A program made the translations under genes and the position numbers. The notes beneath the pieces were generated by a model, which was not told where the DNA came from, made no database searches, and was given only the letters and a program-made list of their open reading frames with translations. A stretch of 64,000 nucleotides of DNA from Verrucomicrobiia bacterium (lineage in GTDB: Bacteria > Verrucomicrobiota > Verrucomicrobiia > Verrucomicrobiales > DEV007): assembly GCA_030425385.1 (NCBI GenBank), contig JAUIAH010000011.1, positions 1 through 64,000 on the forward strand. Direction: 5' to 3'. Position 1 is the stretch's first letter. Each line of letters begins with the position of its first letter. Of the stretch, positions 18,695 to 27,334 are shown piece after piece.

Positions 18695-20410
18695 ATGAGC
18701 GCGTCCCCCGCCAATCATCTCACCTTTGGTTGCCCGAAATGCGGTAGCAAGCTGACCATGCCGGCCAATTCGGGGCCGATCGAGGGTCCGTGTCCCCGAT
18801 GTGGCGAGCAGATTCGTGTGGGACTCCCTGTCCATGAAGGGACGACTTTCGCCCCCCCTGCGGAAATCCCAATGCCTGCCTCAGCGGCCACGGCCATGGC
18901 AGCCAACGGGACGCCCTCACTGACACAGATGCCGGTGGCCCCACAGGCGATGCAAGAACCACCCACGGCACCTGTGGCTCAGGTACCGCAAGTTCGGGCG
19001 AAACTGGTGCCCATGGAGGAGCCCACCCGGGCGCAACCGGCAACTTCTCCGATCCAGGGGACTCCCTCAGAATCCCCATCGTCCCCGGCGGATCGCCAGG
19101 AGGCCATCGTCCGCCGTCTCCATGAATACGAGGCCATGGGCATGCCGCCCAATCACCCAGACCGCCTCCATCTGTTAGAGGAGTTCTTCGCCGCCGTTTC
19201 CGGTGCCGAGATCCCTGCCCCTTCAACCGCCGCTCCGTTTCCCACTCTCGACACGCCTCCATCGGTCCATCCTGAGCCGAGGCGAGATTCCCACTTACCC
19301 CCCCCGCGGAACGGGTCCCCCATCCCTCAGCCACGTCCCCCTGGGAAGCCACCCATGTCCCTGGCAGATGAGGTGAATCGGACCGTTCCCTTTCAAATGC
19401 CCACAGCGCCCCCAGCAACCGCGGCCCCGGTCGCGCCTCCCGTCCGCGACTTTCGCCCCACGCGGCAGCCTGGGCTCGATCGCATGGAGCCGGCAGCCGA
19501 TGGCAGCCGAGCAAAGGCACCACCGATTGATGATGCAGCCTTGCGTTCCCCTCGCCGCCGCTCGACTCGCCGACAGCGGGTGGAGAAGCCTGATACGAGC
19601 CCTATGGGCATGTCAGGTCTGGAGAAATTAGCCTTGTGTGTCGTCTTGTTAGCCGTGGTAGCCGGAGTGAGCTACGCCGGGATGTATCTTTACAAGGTCA
19701 AGAATCAGCCCGCCGTGGAGATCGAACCGGATTCCATCTCACAAAGCGATCATGTGCAGCCTCCCCCCCTGACCCTCGCGGAACAGGCGGATTTGAAACA
19801 GGCGGTGAAAGACTATCACTTGGCCAGCTCCGCGGAGGCCAAGGCAGACTACGTTCTGGATGGTGACCGCATGATCGATCGCATGCGAACTTTCTACGCC
19901 AAGCACTCCCCAGAGCCGACTCAGATCGCCATCGATGCGCGCCTGAGCGAATACGAACTTGGCGATGCCAAGTACATCCGCGGAACAGGGCGTTACCCCG
20001 ATGGCCGCCAAGTGGAGTTCTTCGCACAACGTGAGGACGGCCTTTTCCTCATTGATTGGCCATCCCTGGCGGGCTACTCCGAGATGAATTGGGTCGAGTT
20101 TCTCCTCGAGCGCCCCACCACACCGACGGTGTTTCGTGTCACCGCTGAACAGGTGGAGGCCCCACGTGAACTCGTCGACACCTATCTGGCTCTATCACTT
20201 TCCACGCCAACGTCGACGGAATCCGCCGTCGCCATGGTCGAACGCCAATCCGTTGTCGGAGAAGAGATTCGCCAACTCTTCGTGGGTGCACAGACTCCCC
20301 AGCATCTCCTGGTTCGGCTCGCCTATCAGGAACCCCATGAAGCGAACAGCGACGATCCCGTACTCTTGCTAACCGAGCTCATTCAGAAAACGTGGATTGA
20401 GGGACGTTAA
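18695..20410 (+). CDS. zinc-ribbon, proline-rich single-pass membrane protein of unknown function
   Basis: 571 residues. The N-terminus has a four-cysteine zinc ribbon, 'CPKCGSK' then 'CPRCGEQ', at about 13-34, of the MJ0042 / DUF-type 'CPxCG' style. A long low-complexity region rich in Pro and Ala follows (about 45-295), then a basic patch 'RRRSTRRQRVEK', a membrane segment near 312-333 ('LALCVVLLAVVAGVSYAGMYLY') and a C-terminal globular domain of about 230 residues, presumably on the periplasmic side. The last domain is not recognised; it has hydrophobic strand patterning. The gene sits between the PBP and tamB genes on the same strand, so an envelope-related role is possible but not shown. 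Confidence 0.75.
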   Translation: MSASPANHLTFGCPKCGSKLTMPANSGPIEGPCPRCGEQIRVGLPVHEGTTFAPPAEIPMPASAATAMAANGTPSLTQMPVAPQAMQEPPTAPVAQVPQVRAKLVPMEEPTRAQPATSPIQGTPSESPSSPADRQEAIVRRLHEYEAMGMPPNHPDRLHLLEEFFAAVSGAEIPAPSTAAPFPTLDTPPSVHPEPRRDSHLPPPRNGSPIPQPRPPGKPPMSLADEVNRTVPFQMPTAPPATAAPVAPPVRDFRPTRQPGLDRMEPAADGSRAKAPPIDDAALRSPRRRSTRRQRVEKPDTSPMGMSGLEKLALCVVLLAVVAGVSYAGMYLYKVKNQPAVEIEPDSISQSDHVQPPPLTLAEQADLKQAVKDYHLASSAEAKADYVLDGDRMIDRMRTFYAKHSPEPTQIAIDARLSEYELGDAKYIRGTGRYPDGRQVEFFAQREDGLFLIDWPSLAGYSEMNWVEFLLERPTTPTVFRVTAEQVEAPRELVDTYLALSLSTPTSTESAVAMVERQSVVGEEIRQLFVGAQTPQHLLVRLAYQEPHEANSDDPVLLLTELIQKTWIEGR

Positions 20411-20500
20411 AGGGCGTGGCCCTTGCAAGATGCACGCAGGATGTGATGGGATCACCGGACATTTGCGTTTAGAGATGAACTGCGGGATGCTGCTGCATTC

Positions 20501-23500
20501 GTGGGCAGTCCCGATGATGATTCCTCAGCCACCAAAGGCAAGAAACGACGTTGGCGTAAACGCTTGTTATGGAGCGGCGTCCTCTTCGTCGTCTTCGCAT
20601 GGTGGCTGAATGGCTTCGGCTTCCGTCTGATCGCTGGGCATCTCCTGCGTGCGCAAGGTGTGGAGGGCTTCGACCTCCAGGGGACATTGTGGTCGGGGGT
20701 CGAACTGCGTCACTTGCGCTGGGCAGACACTGACAACGAAACCGCCATTGATTTGGGCGAGGTCGCCGTTCGCTACGACCCATGGCGCTACTTCCAAGGG
20801 GGGGTGCCATCGATCCCTCGCGAACTTCGAGCGCACGACGCCACCATCACCATCGATCTCCGTAAGCCATCACCTAAAGAACCCTCCGAATCAAAGGGAA
20901 GCCCTCGAGCGCCTCTGGCCCGACTCCCGCAGCCAGAGATCGATGTCAGGAATCTTGATTTGAACGTGCTGCTTCCCGGTGACCGTCATCTCACATTGAC
21001 GCAATTGGATCTCCGCCTGAAGCAAGGCGAGACAGGTCACCTGTCCTGGGAGTCACTTGCTCATCCCATGCTCGGGACCGCATGGAAAGAAGTCAAGGCA
21101 ACCGCGCATTACACCGAAACAGGGCTCCGCTTGGAGGGCCTTATGTTAGGTGAAACGCTCGCTATTCGGAAAGCCGTGGTCGATATCACGCCAGAACAAG
21201 CCTGGGCCTTAAACGCTGAATGGACCATCGATCAAGGGGAAGGCACCCTTTCAGGCGTGGTGGGCAACCATTTGAAACTCACACTCGACTCAGGGGAGAT
21301 CAACCTCGCGACCATGGCCGAAACCTGGTTTCCCGAAGTGCCTATCCAAGGACGTGTCGATCAACTCGATCTCAGCGTGGCTGACATGGACGCGTCGCAG
21401 TGGCATCAATGGACGATCCAAGGGAAATGGGCGCTGCAGGAGGCCGGCTACGGAGATGTGAAACTGCTAGACATTCAAAGCGACATCGCTCTGCAGCAGC
21501 GGGATTTGGAAGCCGACCTCCATGCCCAACTGGATGCACAGAATGCCCTCCACCTGACCGCCAAGTCACCCTTGGTTGGCGAGACCGTGGCGTTCGAGAC
21601 CCTTCCCTGGACCGCCACGTTGGACCTGCAAGCGCCCGCATTGCAATCCTGGCTAGAGAACGTCGAACTCCCTGTCGCCATCGCCTCCTTGTTAGGAGAT
21701 GTGCGTATGGAAGGAAGAGGCCAGGAGCTCGCACACCTACTAGGCAATGTGGACATCGGACCCATCCGAAAGGACACTTGGCAAGTGCCGGTCATTCACC
21801 TCGTCGCCACTTCAGGCGAGGCACATGCCATCACTTGGTCTACCGATGCGGGCGAACTCGACGGCAAAGTGTCCCTGGACCGCGCCTTCGAAAGCTACGA
21901 TGGCGAGGTCGTGCTCAATCTCCCCGCGCTTTCCGCGTGGCAGCCAGGCGTGGAGGAAGAGAATGAATGGAGCGGTGGTGCGCGCCTCGAATGGTCGGGA
22001 AAAGGACCGCTCAAAGGATCCGCCCATCAAGGCGCCTTCACCCTCCGAGCCAACAACATCGGTCCTGCAGTGTCTTCCCTTCTTTATCAAGCAGATGTGG
22101 AAGGCGACTATCAGGACAATCAATTGCATCTCCGCAAGACAACGGTGCAAACCGAAGCTATCGCAGCGTCGTTAGAAGGGCGCCTATCCTCCTCCGGGCT
22201 TGAAATACCAACCCTGCAGGTGCGCCAGGAAGCTAACATCTGGATGAACGGACGCCTATCATTGCCACTAGCTGCAGAAGGAGCCTCCCTGACTGACCGT
22301 TTCTGGAAGGCTACGGAACCCGTCCTCGTTGAACTTCAGTCCGCCGCCATTCCGTTAGCGTCTCTCTCCTCTGTGGCGGGAAAGGAAACGCCTCTCACGG
22401 GAACAGTCACGGTCTCTGCTTCCGTGAGAGAACCGCCCTCAGCCTTGCGAGGTGAGATCCGCGTCGTGGGAGACGCGATTGGCACTGAGGGTGATCAGCC
22501 TTTTCCCACCAAAGGGAATCTCGACATCGGCCTCCGCATGGGTGACGGACAGGCAACACTCAACGGCACGGTCACCCATCCACATCTCGAAACCGTCCGC
22601 TTGGATGCTCAAGTCCCCTTCCAAGTACAGGCCGCTGCCGACCTTCCCGCCGCACCGTTAAAGGGACACTTACATCTTCCTCAAACGGATCTTGCCTTTC
22701 TAAACTCCTATGTGGACGCGTTGAATGAACTGACAGGCACCGCATCTGCCGATGTGCGCTTGTCAGGCACGGTTGCTCAGCCCGAAGTCGTCGGAGACGT
22801 ATCCTTGCGCCTTCCCAAGATCCGTTTCAAGGATCGGGGCTTGCCGCGGCTCGATGATACCATCATACGCCTGGAGGGCGCGCAGAATGGTGTCGTCATT
22901 CGCGAAGCCAGCGCTACCTTGGAAGGCGGCCAGATTGCTCTCAGTGGGCAAGTCGATCTCATGGATTCTGGTCCTGCGCTCGATCTGCGAGCCCAAGCAG
23001 CGCAAGCCTTGTTGGCCCGAGACGAGAACTTGATCGTTCGGGCCAATGCCGATGTGCAAGTGAAGGGCCCCGTTGATGGAGCAACGGTGTCAGGCCGGAT
23101 TGGCCTGGTTGAGAGTCGGTATTTCCGTGAAATTGAGCTGCTACCGACGAACAAGCCAGCCGCGTCCTTGCCCAGCTCACCCATGAGCGTCCGCAAGCGC
23201 TATGGCACGGAGGCTGCTCCGATCGCCAACTGGAAAGTGGACCTCGACATCCTCACAGAAGAACCCATCCGCGTGCGCACCAATCTGGCGGCGGCTGACA
23301 TTCGCGTGGCGCTCGCTTTGCGCGGCACGGGAGCATCAGTCTATCCTGACGGCGAAATCAGCCTGACAGATGCCTACGCGCAGTTGCCTTTCAGTCGGCT
23401 CGATTTGAAAGACTCCGCGATCCGATTCACGCAAGCCAGTGGCTTCCCCGGCATCCTTGATGTGCGTGGCATCTCCCAGATCCGAGACTATCAAACACGC

Positions 23501-23878
23501 CTAGCGGTGAAAGGCGATCTCAATGATTTCCACTACGTGCTCACGAGTACTCCACCGCTTCCTGAAGAAGAGATCTTATCTCTGTTAGGCACGGGCACGA
23601 CGCGCGAAGACTTGGTGGGCAGCGGGCAAGCAGCCGCCTCGCGAGCGGCGCTCCTTCTCTTCGACAAGCTCTGGCGCAAGATCTCGAAGAAAGATTGGGA
23701 AGATCCCGAGTCGATGCGCCAGCGCCGCCTGACCTTTGAGAGCGGCCAAGTCAATGCACGAACCGGGAGCACCGTGACCACGGCTCGGCTTCGATTGACT
23801 GATCACTGGAGTCTTACAGGCGATGCCGATCTCGGTGGAGACTATCGCGGACTCTTGCACTGGGTCATCAATTTCTGA
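20501..23878 (+). CDS. TamB-like translocation/assembly module protein (DUF490)
   Basis: 1125 residues from a GTG start at 20501; no strong Shine-Dalgarno, so the exact start is uncertain. The N-terminal basic stretch 'KGKKRRWRKR' is followed by one membrane anchor (about 18-40), then about 1000 residues of repeating amphipathic beta strands typical of AsmA/TamB proteins that bridge the periplasm. The conserved DUF490 C-terminus is present: 'LSLLGTGTTREDL' near 1027, and an ending of the 'LTDHWSLTGDADL....L.WVINF' type. Role by family: with TamA, outer-membrane protein insertion or phospholipid transport to the outer membrane. The stop is three bases before the TamA-like start, so the two are co-translated. 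Confidence 0.85.
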   Translation: MGSPDDDSSATKGKKRRWRKRLLWSGVLFVVFAWWLNGFGFRLIAGHLLRAQGVEGFDLQGTLWSGVELRHLRWADTDNETAIDLGEVAVRYDPWRYFQGGVPSIPRELRAHDATITIDLRKPSPKEPSESKGSPRAPLARLPQPEIDVRNLDLNVLLPGDRHLTLTQLDLRLKQGETGHLSWESLAHPMLGTAWKEVKATAHYTETGLRLEGLMLGETLAIRKAVVDITPEQAWALNAEWTIDQGEGTLSGVVGNHLKLTLDSGEINLATMAETWFPEVPIQGRVDQLDLSVADMDASQWHQWTIQGKWALQEAGYGDVKLLDIQSDIALQQRDLEADLHAQLDAQNALHLTAKSPLVGETVAFETLPWTATLDLQAPALQSWLENVELPVAIASLLGDVRMEGRGQELAHLLGNVDIGPIRKDTWQVPVIHLVATSGEAHAITWSTDAGELDGKVSLDRAFESYDGEVVLNLPALSAWQPGVEEENEWSGGARLEWSGKGPLKGSAHQGAFTLRANNIGPAVSSLLYQADVEGDYQDNQLHLRKTTVQTEAIAASLEGRLSSSGLEIPTLQVRQEANIWMNGRLSLPLAAEGASLTDRFWKATEPVLVELQSAAIPLASLSSVAGKETPLTGTVTVSASVREPPSALRGEIRVVGDAIGTEGDQPFPTKGNLDIGLRMGDGQATLNGTVTHPHLETVRLDAQVPFQVQAAADLPAAPLKGHLHLPQTDLAFLNSYVDALNELTGTASADVRLSGTVAQPEVVGDVSLRLPKIRFKDRGLPRLDDTIIRLEGAQNGVVIREASATLEGGQIALSGQVDLMDSGPALDLRAQAAQALLARDENLIVRANADVQVKGPVDGATVSGRIGLVESRYFREIELLPTNKPAASLPSSPMSVRKRYGTEAAPIANWKVDLDILTEEPIRVRTNLAAADIRVALALRGTGASVYPDGEISLTDAYAQLPFSRLDLKDSAIRFTQASGFPGILDVRGISQIRDYQTRLAVKGDLNDFHYVLTSTPPLPEEEILSLLGTGTTREDLVGSGQAAASRAALLLFDKLWRKISKKDWEDPESMRQRRLTFESGQVNARTGSTVTTARLRLTDHWSLTGDADLGGDYRGLLHWVINF

Positions 23879-23881
23879 TCC

Positions 23882-25894
23882 ATGCGCGCTCACCTTCTCA
23901 TCTTGCTGGTCTTCCTCGCAGCACCTTTCCTAGCAAACGGACAAACACTGTCCTTCGAGGGGCTGCGCCAATTCGAGGAAGAAAGTGCGCGCAAAGCCCT
24001 TCAGGATCAGTGGCGGGAGATCGAGACGCGAGGACTCACCGCTTCGCGCGCGAACGATGCTGCTTTCTTTCTCCGACTCGCCTTGCGCCAGCAGGGCTTC
24101 TCCGAGGCCGTCGTCGACCCGTTCCGGTCGGGCAATGAGCTTCGTCTCAAGGTCACCGAAGGACGCCGTCTCACGCTGGGTGACATCAGACTCCTTGGAA
24201 TCAAGAACTTGAAGGAGGACCGCATCAAGGAAGCTCTCGTCAAGGAGATGAAACAACGACAGAATCTCTTAGAGGTCTCGAGCGAACTACCCTACGTGCC
24301 CGAGGCGATTGAGCGAGCGGTGGGAGCGGTGGAAGGCTATGGGCAATTTGAGGGCTACCTTCAAACGACTGCTGAATTGGATCCGGCGGGGCCACCCAAT
24401 GCCAATGGAAAGGTCGATGTCACCCTTCGCGTCAATGAAGGCCCTCTCTTCGTCATCGCCGCCGTGGTGCTACAAGGAGAGCACCCTGCGCTTCTGCAAG
24501 AGCTCGACCCGATCGCAAAGGAGGAAGTCGGCAAACCACTCAATGTGGCCAATGTCAGGACCTTGCAGGGGTCCATCATCAAGGAACTGGAATCTCAAGG
24601 CTACTTCGACGCGCGCTGTGAGGTGTTGCAAGGCCATCCAAGCGACATGCCAGAGACCACGCAAGTGACCGTCGTGATGGAAGTGGATCCGGGTCCCCTC
24701 TATCACGTTTCCGAGGTGCATGTGTCAGGCCATCAAGAGCTTTCGGGGTCCTTTATCAAGGAGCGCTTCAATGCCATGCTGGGGCAACCTTACGATCCTG
24801 CAGCAGTCCGCAAGATCTACCGGGAGTTTGCCCAGGCGGGACTCTTCGACAACATGGAGATCACCCCCGTCCCTCAAGAGTCAGGCCAGTTAGCCTTGGA
24901 GGTCGCCGTAGAAGAAGCCAAGTTCCAACAGATCGGATTCTACGGCGGTGTGGGGAGCTTCGAGGGACCCATTCTTGGGACGCGCTACACGGATCGCAAC
25001 TTCTTCGGCACTGGGCGCGAGTTTCGTGGACAGGTCGAATGGAATGGACGCGGGTTGTTAGGCGAACTCAATTACCTCGACCGCTGGTTTCTAGACAGCC
25101 GCTGGCAATTTGGCGTGCAACTCTTCGTGGGCACGCAGCATTTGTTAGGCTACGACAAATGGGAGGCTGGTCTCACCGCGCGATTCACCTACCCCTTCAC
25201 CGATCACACTTCGATCAGCTTCTACGGGAAATTCTCTCACGTGAGCCTCACTGACAATCGCTTTGTCGACGTCGATATCGGGCCAGAGGATTATCAAGTG
25301 GAGGCATTCGGCGTCACCTTCCTGTGGGATCACCGCCAGGATTTGGAACCAGAAGGGTATGGATCCTACTTCGAGCTTTCGCTAGAGCACGGCACCTCGC
25401 TTTTGTTAGGCGATGTCTCCTACCTTCGCGGGCAGGCTCGTTGGGCCTATTACTGGCGCTTGCCACTCGATTCGGAGTTGCGCGTGGGCGCTCGCGTGGG
25501 CCTCATGCAAGGCATTGGCGACACAAGCATCATCCCGGCCGACCTCCGCTATTTCAATGGTGGCGGGCAATCGGTGCGAAGCTTTCCCGAGCGCGAACTC
25601 GGCGCCCAGGATCGACGCCATCACCCTCTCGGGGGCGAATTCTACACCACTTTCAACCTGGAATACACTTTCCCCATCAAGGATGCTTTCCGCATGGCTG
25701 TCTTTGCAGACGCCGGTAACCTTCTCACGCGAATGGAAGACGTGAGCCTTGATGACATGCACTATGCCGCTGGATTGGGATTGCGTTATGATTTGCCCTT
25801 GGGCCCATTGAGAGCCGACTACGGTTTCAATCTGAACCGGGAGAAAGGTGAACCGAAAGGCAGCTTTCACCTCGGTTTCGGGTTTGCGTTCTAA
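23882..25894 (+). CDS. TamA/BamA-like Omp85 outer-membrane assembly protein
   Basis: 670 residues with a signal peptide ending near 'FLANGQ'. POTRA-type domains follow (about 20-340), with recurring 'V.EG....I..I...G' strands such as 'VTEGRRLTLGDIRLLG', 'VNEGPLFVIAAVVLQG' and 'VDPGPLYHVSEVHVSG'. A 16-strand-type barrel of about 330 residues includes 'RSFPERELG' (the Omp85 loop-6 RxF region appears as V-R-S-F-P) and a C-terminal phenylalanine in 'LGFGFAF', the usual outer-membrane insertion signal. The gene starts three bases after the TamB-like stop, which is why I call it TamA-like rather than BamA; no skp or lpxD neighbours of a bamA locus are seen. Confidence 0.88.
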   Translation: MRAHLLILLVFLAAPFLANGQTLSFEGLRQFEEESARKALQDQWREIETRGLTASRANDAAFFLRLALRQQGFSEAVVDPFRSGNELRLKVTEGRRLTLGDIRLLGIKNLKEDRIKEALVKEMKQRQNLLEVSSELPYVPEAIERAVGAVEGYGQFEGYLQTTAELDPAGPPNANGKVDVTLRVNEGPLFVIAAVVLQGEHPALLQELDPIAKEEVGKPLNVANVRTLQGSIIKELESQGYFDARCEVLQGHPSDMPETTQVTVVMEVDPGPLYHVSEVHVSGHQELSGSFIKERFNAMLGQPYDPAAVRKIYREFAQAGLFDNMEITPVPQESGQLALEVAVEEAKFQQIGFYGGVGSFEGPILGTRYTDRNFFGTGREFRGQVEWNGRGLLGELNYLDRWFLDSRWQFGVQLFVGTQHLLGYDKWEAGLTARFTYPFTDHTSISFYGKFSHVSLTDNRFVDVDIGPEDYQVEAFGVTFLWDHRQDLEPEGYGSYFELSLEHGTSLLLGDVSYLRGQARWAYYWRLPLDSELRVGARVGLMQGIGDTSIIPADLRYFNGGGQSVRSFPERELGAQDRRHHPLGGEFYTTFNLEYTFPIKDAFRMAVFADAGNLLTRMEDVSLDDMHYAAGLGLRYDLPLGPLRADYGFNLNREKGEPKGSFHLGFGFAF

Positions 25895-25924
25895 CCAATT
25901 GGAGCGGACTGACGGTGTGCGTGG

Positions 25925-27331
25925 CTACGCGATGATGTCGTGGACAATCTCCCCGTAGACATCAGTGAGGCGGAAATCTCTGCCCGCATGCCGGAAAGTC
26001 AGCTGGGTGTGATCGATGCCTAACAAGTGCAACATGGTGGCATGGAGATCATGGAAGTGGACGCGATTCTCCACAGCGTAGTAGCCGAAGGGATCCGTGT
26101 GCCCATACTGGATACCCGGCTTCACGCCACCACCAGCGAGAAACATGGTGAATCCGTGAGGATTATGATCACGGCCATCGCGGCCCTGGGCCACCGGCGT
26201 ACGGCCAAACTCACCTCCCCAGAGAACCAGCGTTTCTTCTAACAAACCGCGCTGTTTGAGATCCGTGATGAGAGCAGCGACGGGCCGATCCATTTCCGCG
26301 CTCAACCGGGTGTGGTCGCCCTTCAAATTGCTATGCTGATCCCAATACCCATGGGTCACCTGGACGAACCGCACACCAGCCTCTGAGAAGCGCCGCGCAA
26401 GCAGACACTGTTTGGCGAATGCGCCGGTCACCTTGTCATCAAGCCCGTAGAGCGCCCGTGTGGCCGGTGTCTCCTGAGAGAGATCTTGCACTGAAGGAGC
26501 CTCCGATTGCATGCGGAAGGCAAGCTCATAGGAAGCAAGGCGCGCCTCAAGAGCCGCGTCTGCGCCAGCCCGTTGGAGATGATCGCGATTCATTGCCTCT
26601 AACAATGCCAGTTCTCGTCTTTGCGCATCCGGTTGGGTATCGGCATGAGTGATGAATGGTATCTTCCATTGCTTGTCCTTGTCCCGTGCGATGCGAGTAC
26701 CCTGGTAGTGAGCGGGCAAGAATGAAGACGACCAGGCATTGGCACCACCATGCCCGAGGCTGGGATTGATCGTGAGAAATCCTGGCAGATTCTCATTCTG
26801 CGTCCCCAGGCCATACTGGATCCATGAGCCCATGGCGGGTCTCGGAAAGGTGTCCGAACCCGTATGCAACTCTAACAACGCCCCACCGTGACGAGAATTG
26901 GATCCATGAATGGAGCGGATGATGCAGAGATCATCCACAACCTTGGCAATGTGGGGCAGCAATTCACTGACCTGCGCCCCACTCTGACCGTGATGCTGGA
27001 AAGCGAACGGCGAGGCTAACAAATTCCCCGTCTGGCTGCTCACGATTCGTGGCTTATCGAATGGCAAGGGTTTGCCATCGTGGCGGCGAAGCTCTGGTTT
27101 CTCATCGAAGAGATCCACCTGCGAAGGCCCTCCGTGCATGAAGAGAAAGATGACTCGCTTGGCCTTTGGTGCGAAAGACGCTTGCCGCGCCCGCAAGGGG
27201 TTGGCGGCTTGAGCCTCAAGTGAAAGCAACCCATGAGCCGCCAGCGCCCCAAACCCCGCAGACGACTGCTGGAGAAAGGCACGCCGGCTTTGAGGTGCGG
27301 CTTGACGATGGAGACAGAGTCGTGAAGGCAT
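25925..27331 (-). CDS. DUF1501 protein with Tat signal (PSD1 partner)
   Basis: 468 residues. The N-terminus carries a twin-arginine export motif 'SRRAFLQQ' followed by an Ala/Gly-rich hydrophobic stretch. The DUF1501 core shows alkaline-phosphatase-superfamily-like features: 'FLFMHGGPSQVDLFDEKP' near 60, 'HGYWDQHSN', 'LVLWGGEFGRTP' and 'DHNPHGFTMFLAGGGVK'. It lies 3 bases after the stop of the upstream PSD1/cytochrome gene, and such pairs are a well-known planctomycete and verrucomicrobial arrangement; their biochemical role is not established. Convergent with the TamA-like gene, with 30 bases between the stops. Confidence 0.9.
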   Translation of the reverse strand: MPSRLCLHRQAAPQSRRAFLQQSSAGFGALAAHGLLSLEAQAANPLRARQASFAPKAKRVIFLFMHGGPSQVDLFDEKPELRRHDGKPLPFDKPRIVSSQTGNLLASPFAFQHHGQSGAQVSELLPHIAKVVDDLCIIRSIHGSNSRHGGALLELHTGSDTFPRPAMGSWIQYGLGTQNENLPGFLTINPSLGHGGANAWSSSFLPAHYQGTRIARDKDKQWKIPFITHADTQPDAQRRELALLEAMNRDHLQRAGADAALEARLASYELAFRMQSEAPSVQDLSQETPATRALYGLDDKVTGAFAKQCLLARRFSEAGVRFVQVTHGYWDQHSNLKGDHTRLSAEMDRPVAALITDLKQRGLLEETLVLWGGEFGRTPVAQGRDGRDHNPHGFTMFLAGGGVKPGIQYGHTDPFGYYAVENRVHFHDLHATMLHLLGIDHTQLTFRHAGRDFRLTDVYGEIVHDIIA

Positions 27332-27334
27332 GAG

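Noticed and set aside
18720-19523. Minus-strand open frame of 267 codons
   Set aside because: It is antisense to the Pro/Ala-rich linker of the zinc-ribbon gene; its Gly/Arg/Trp-rich composition mirrors the GC-rich linker.
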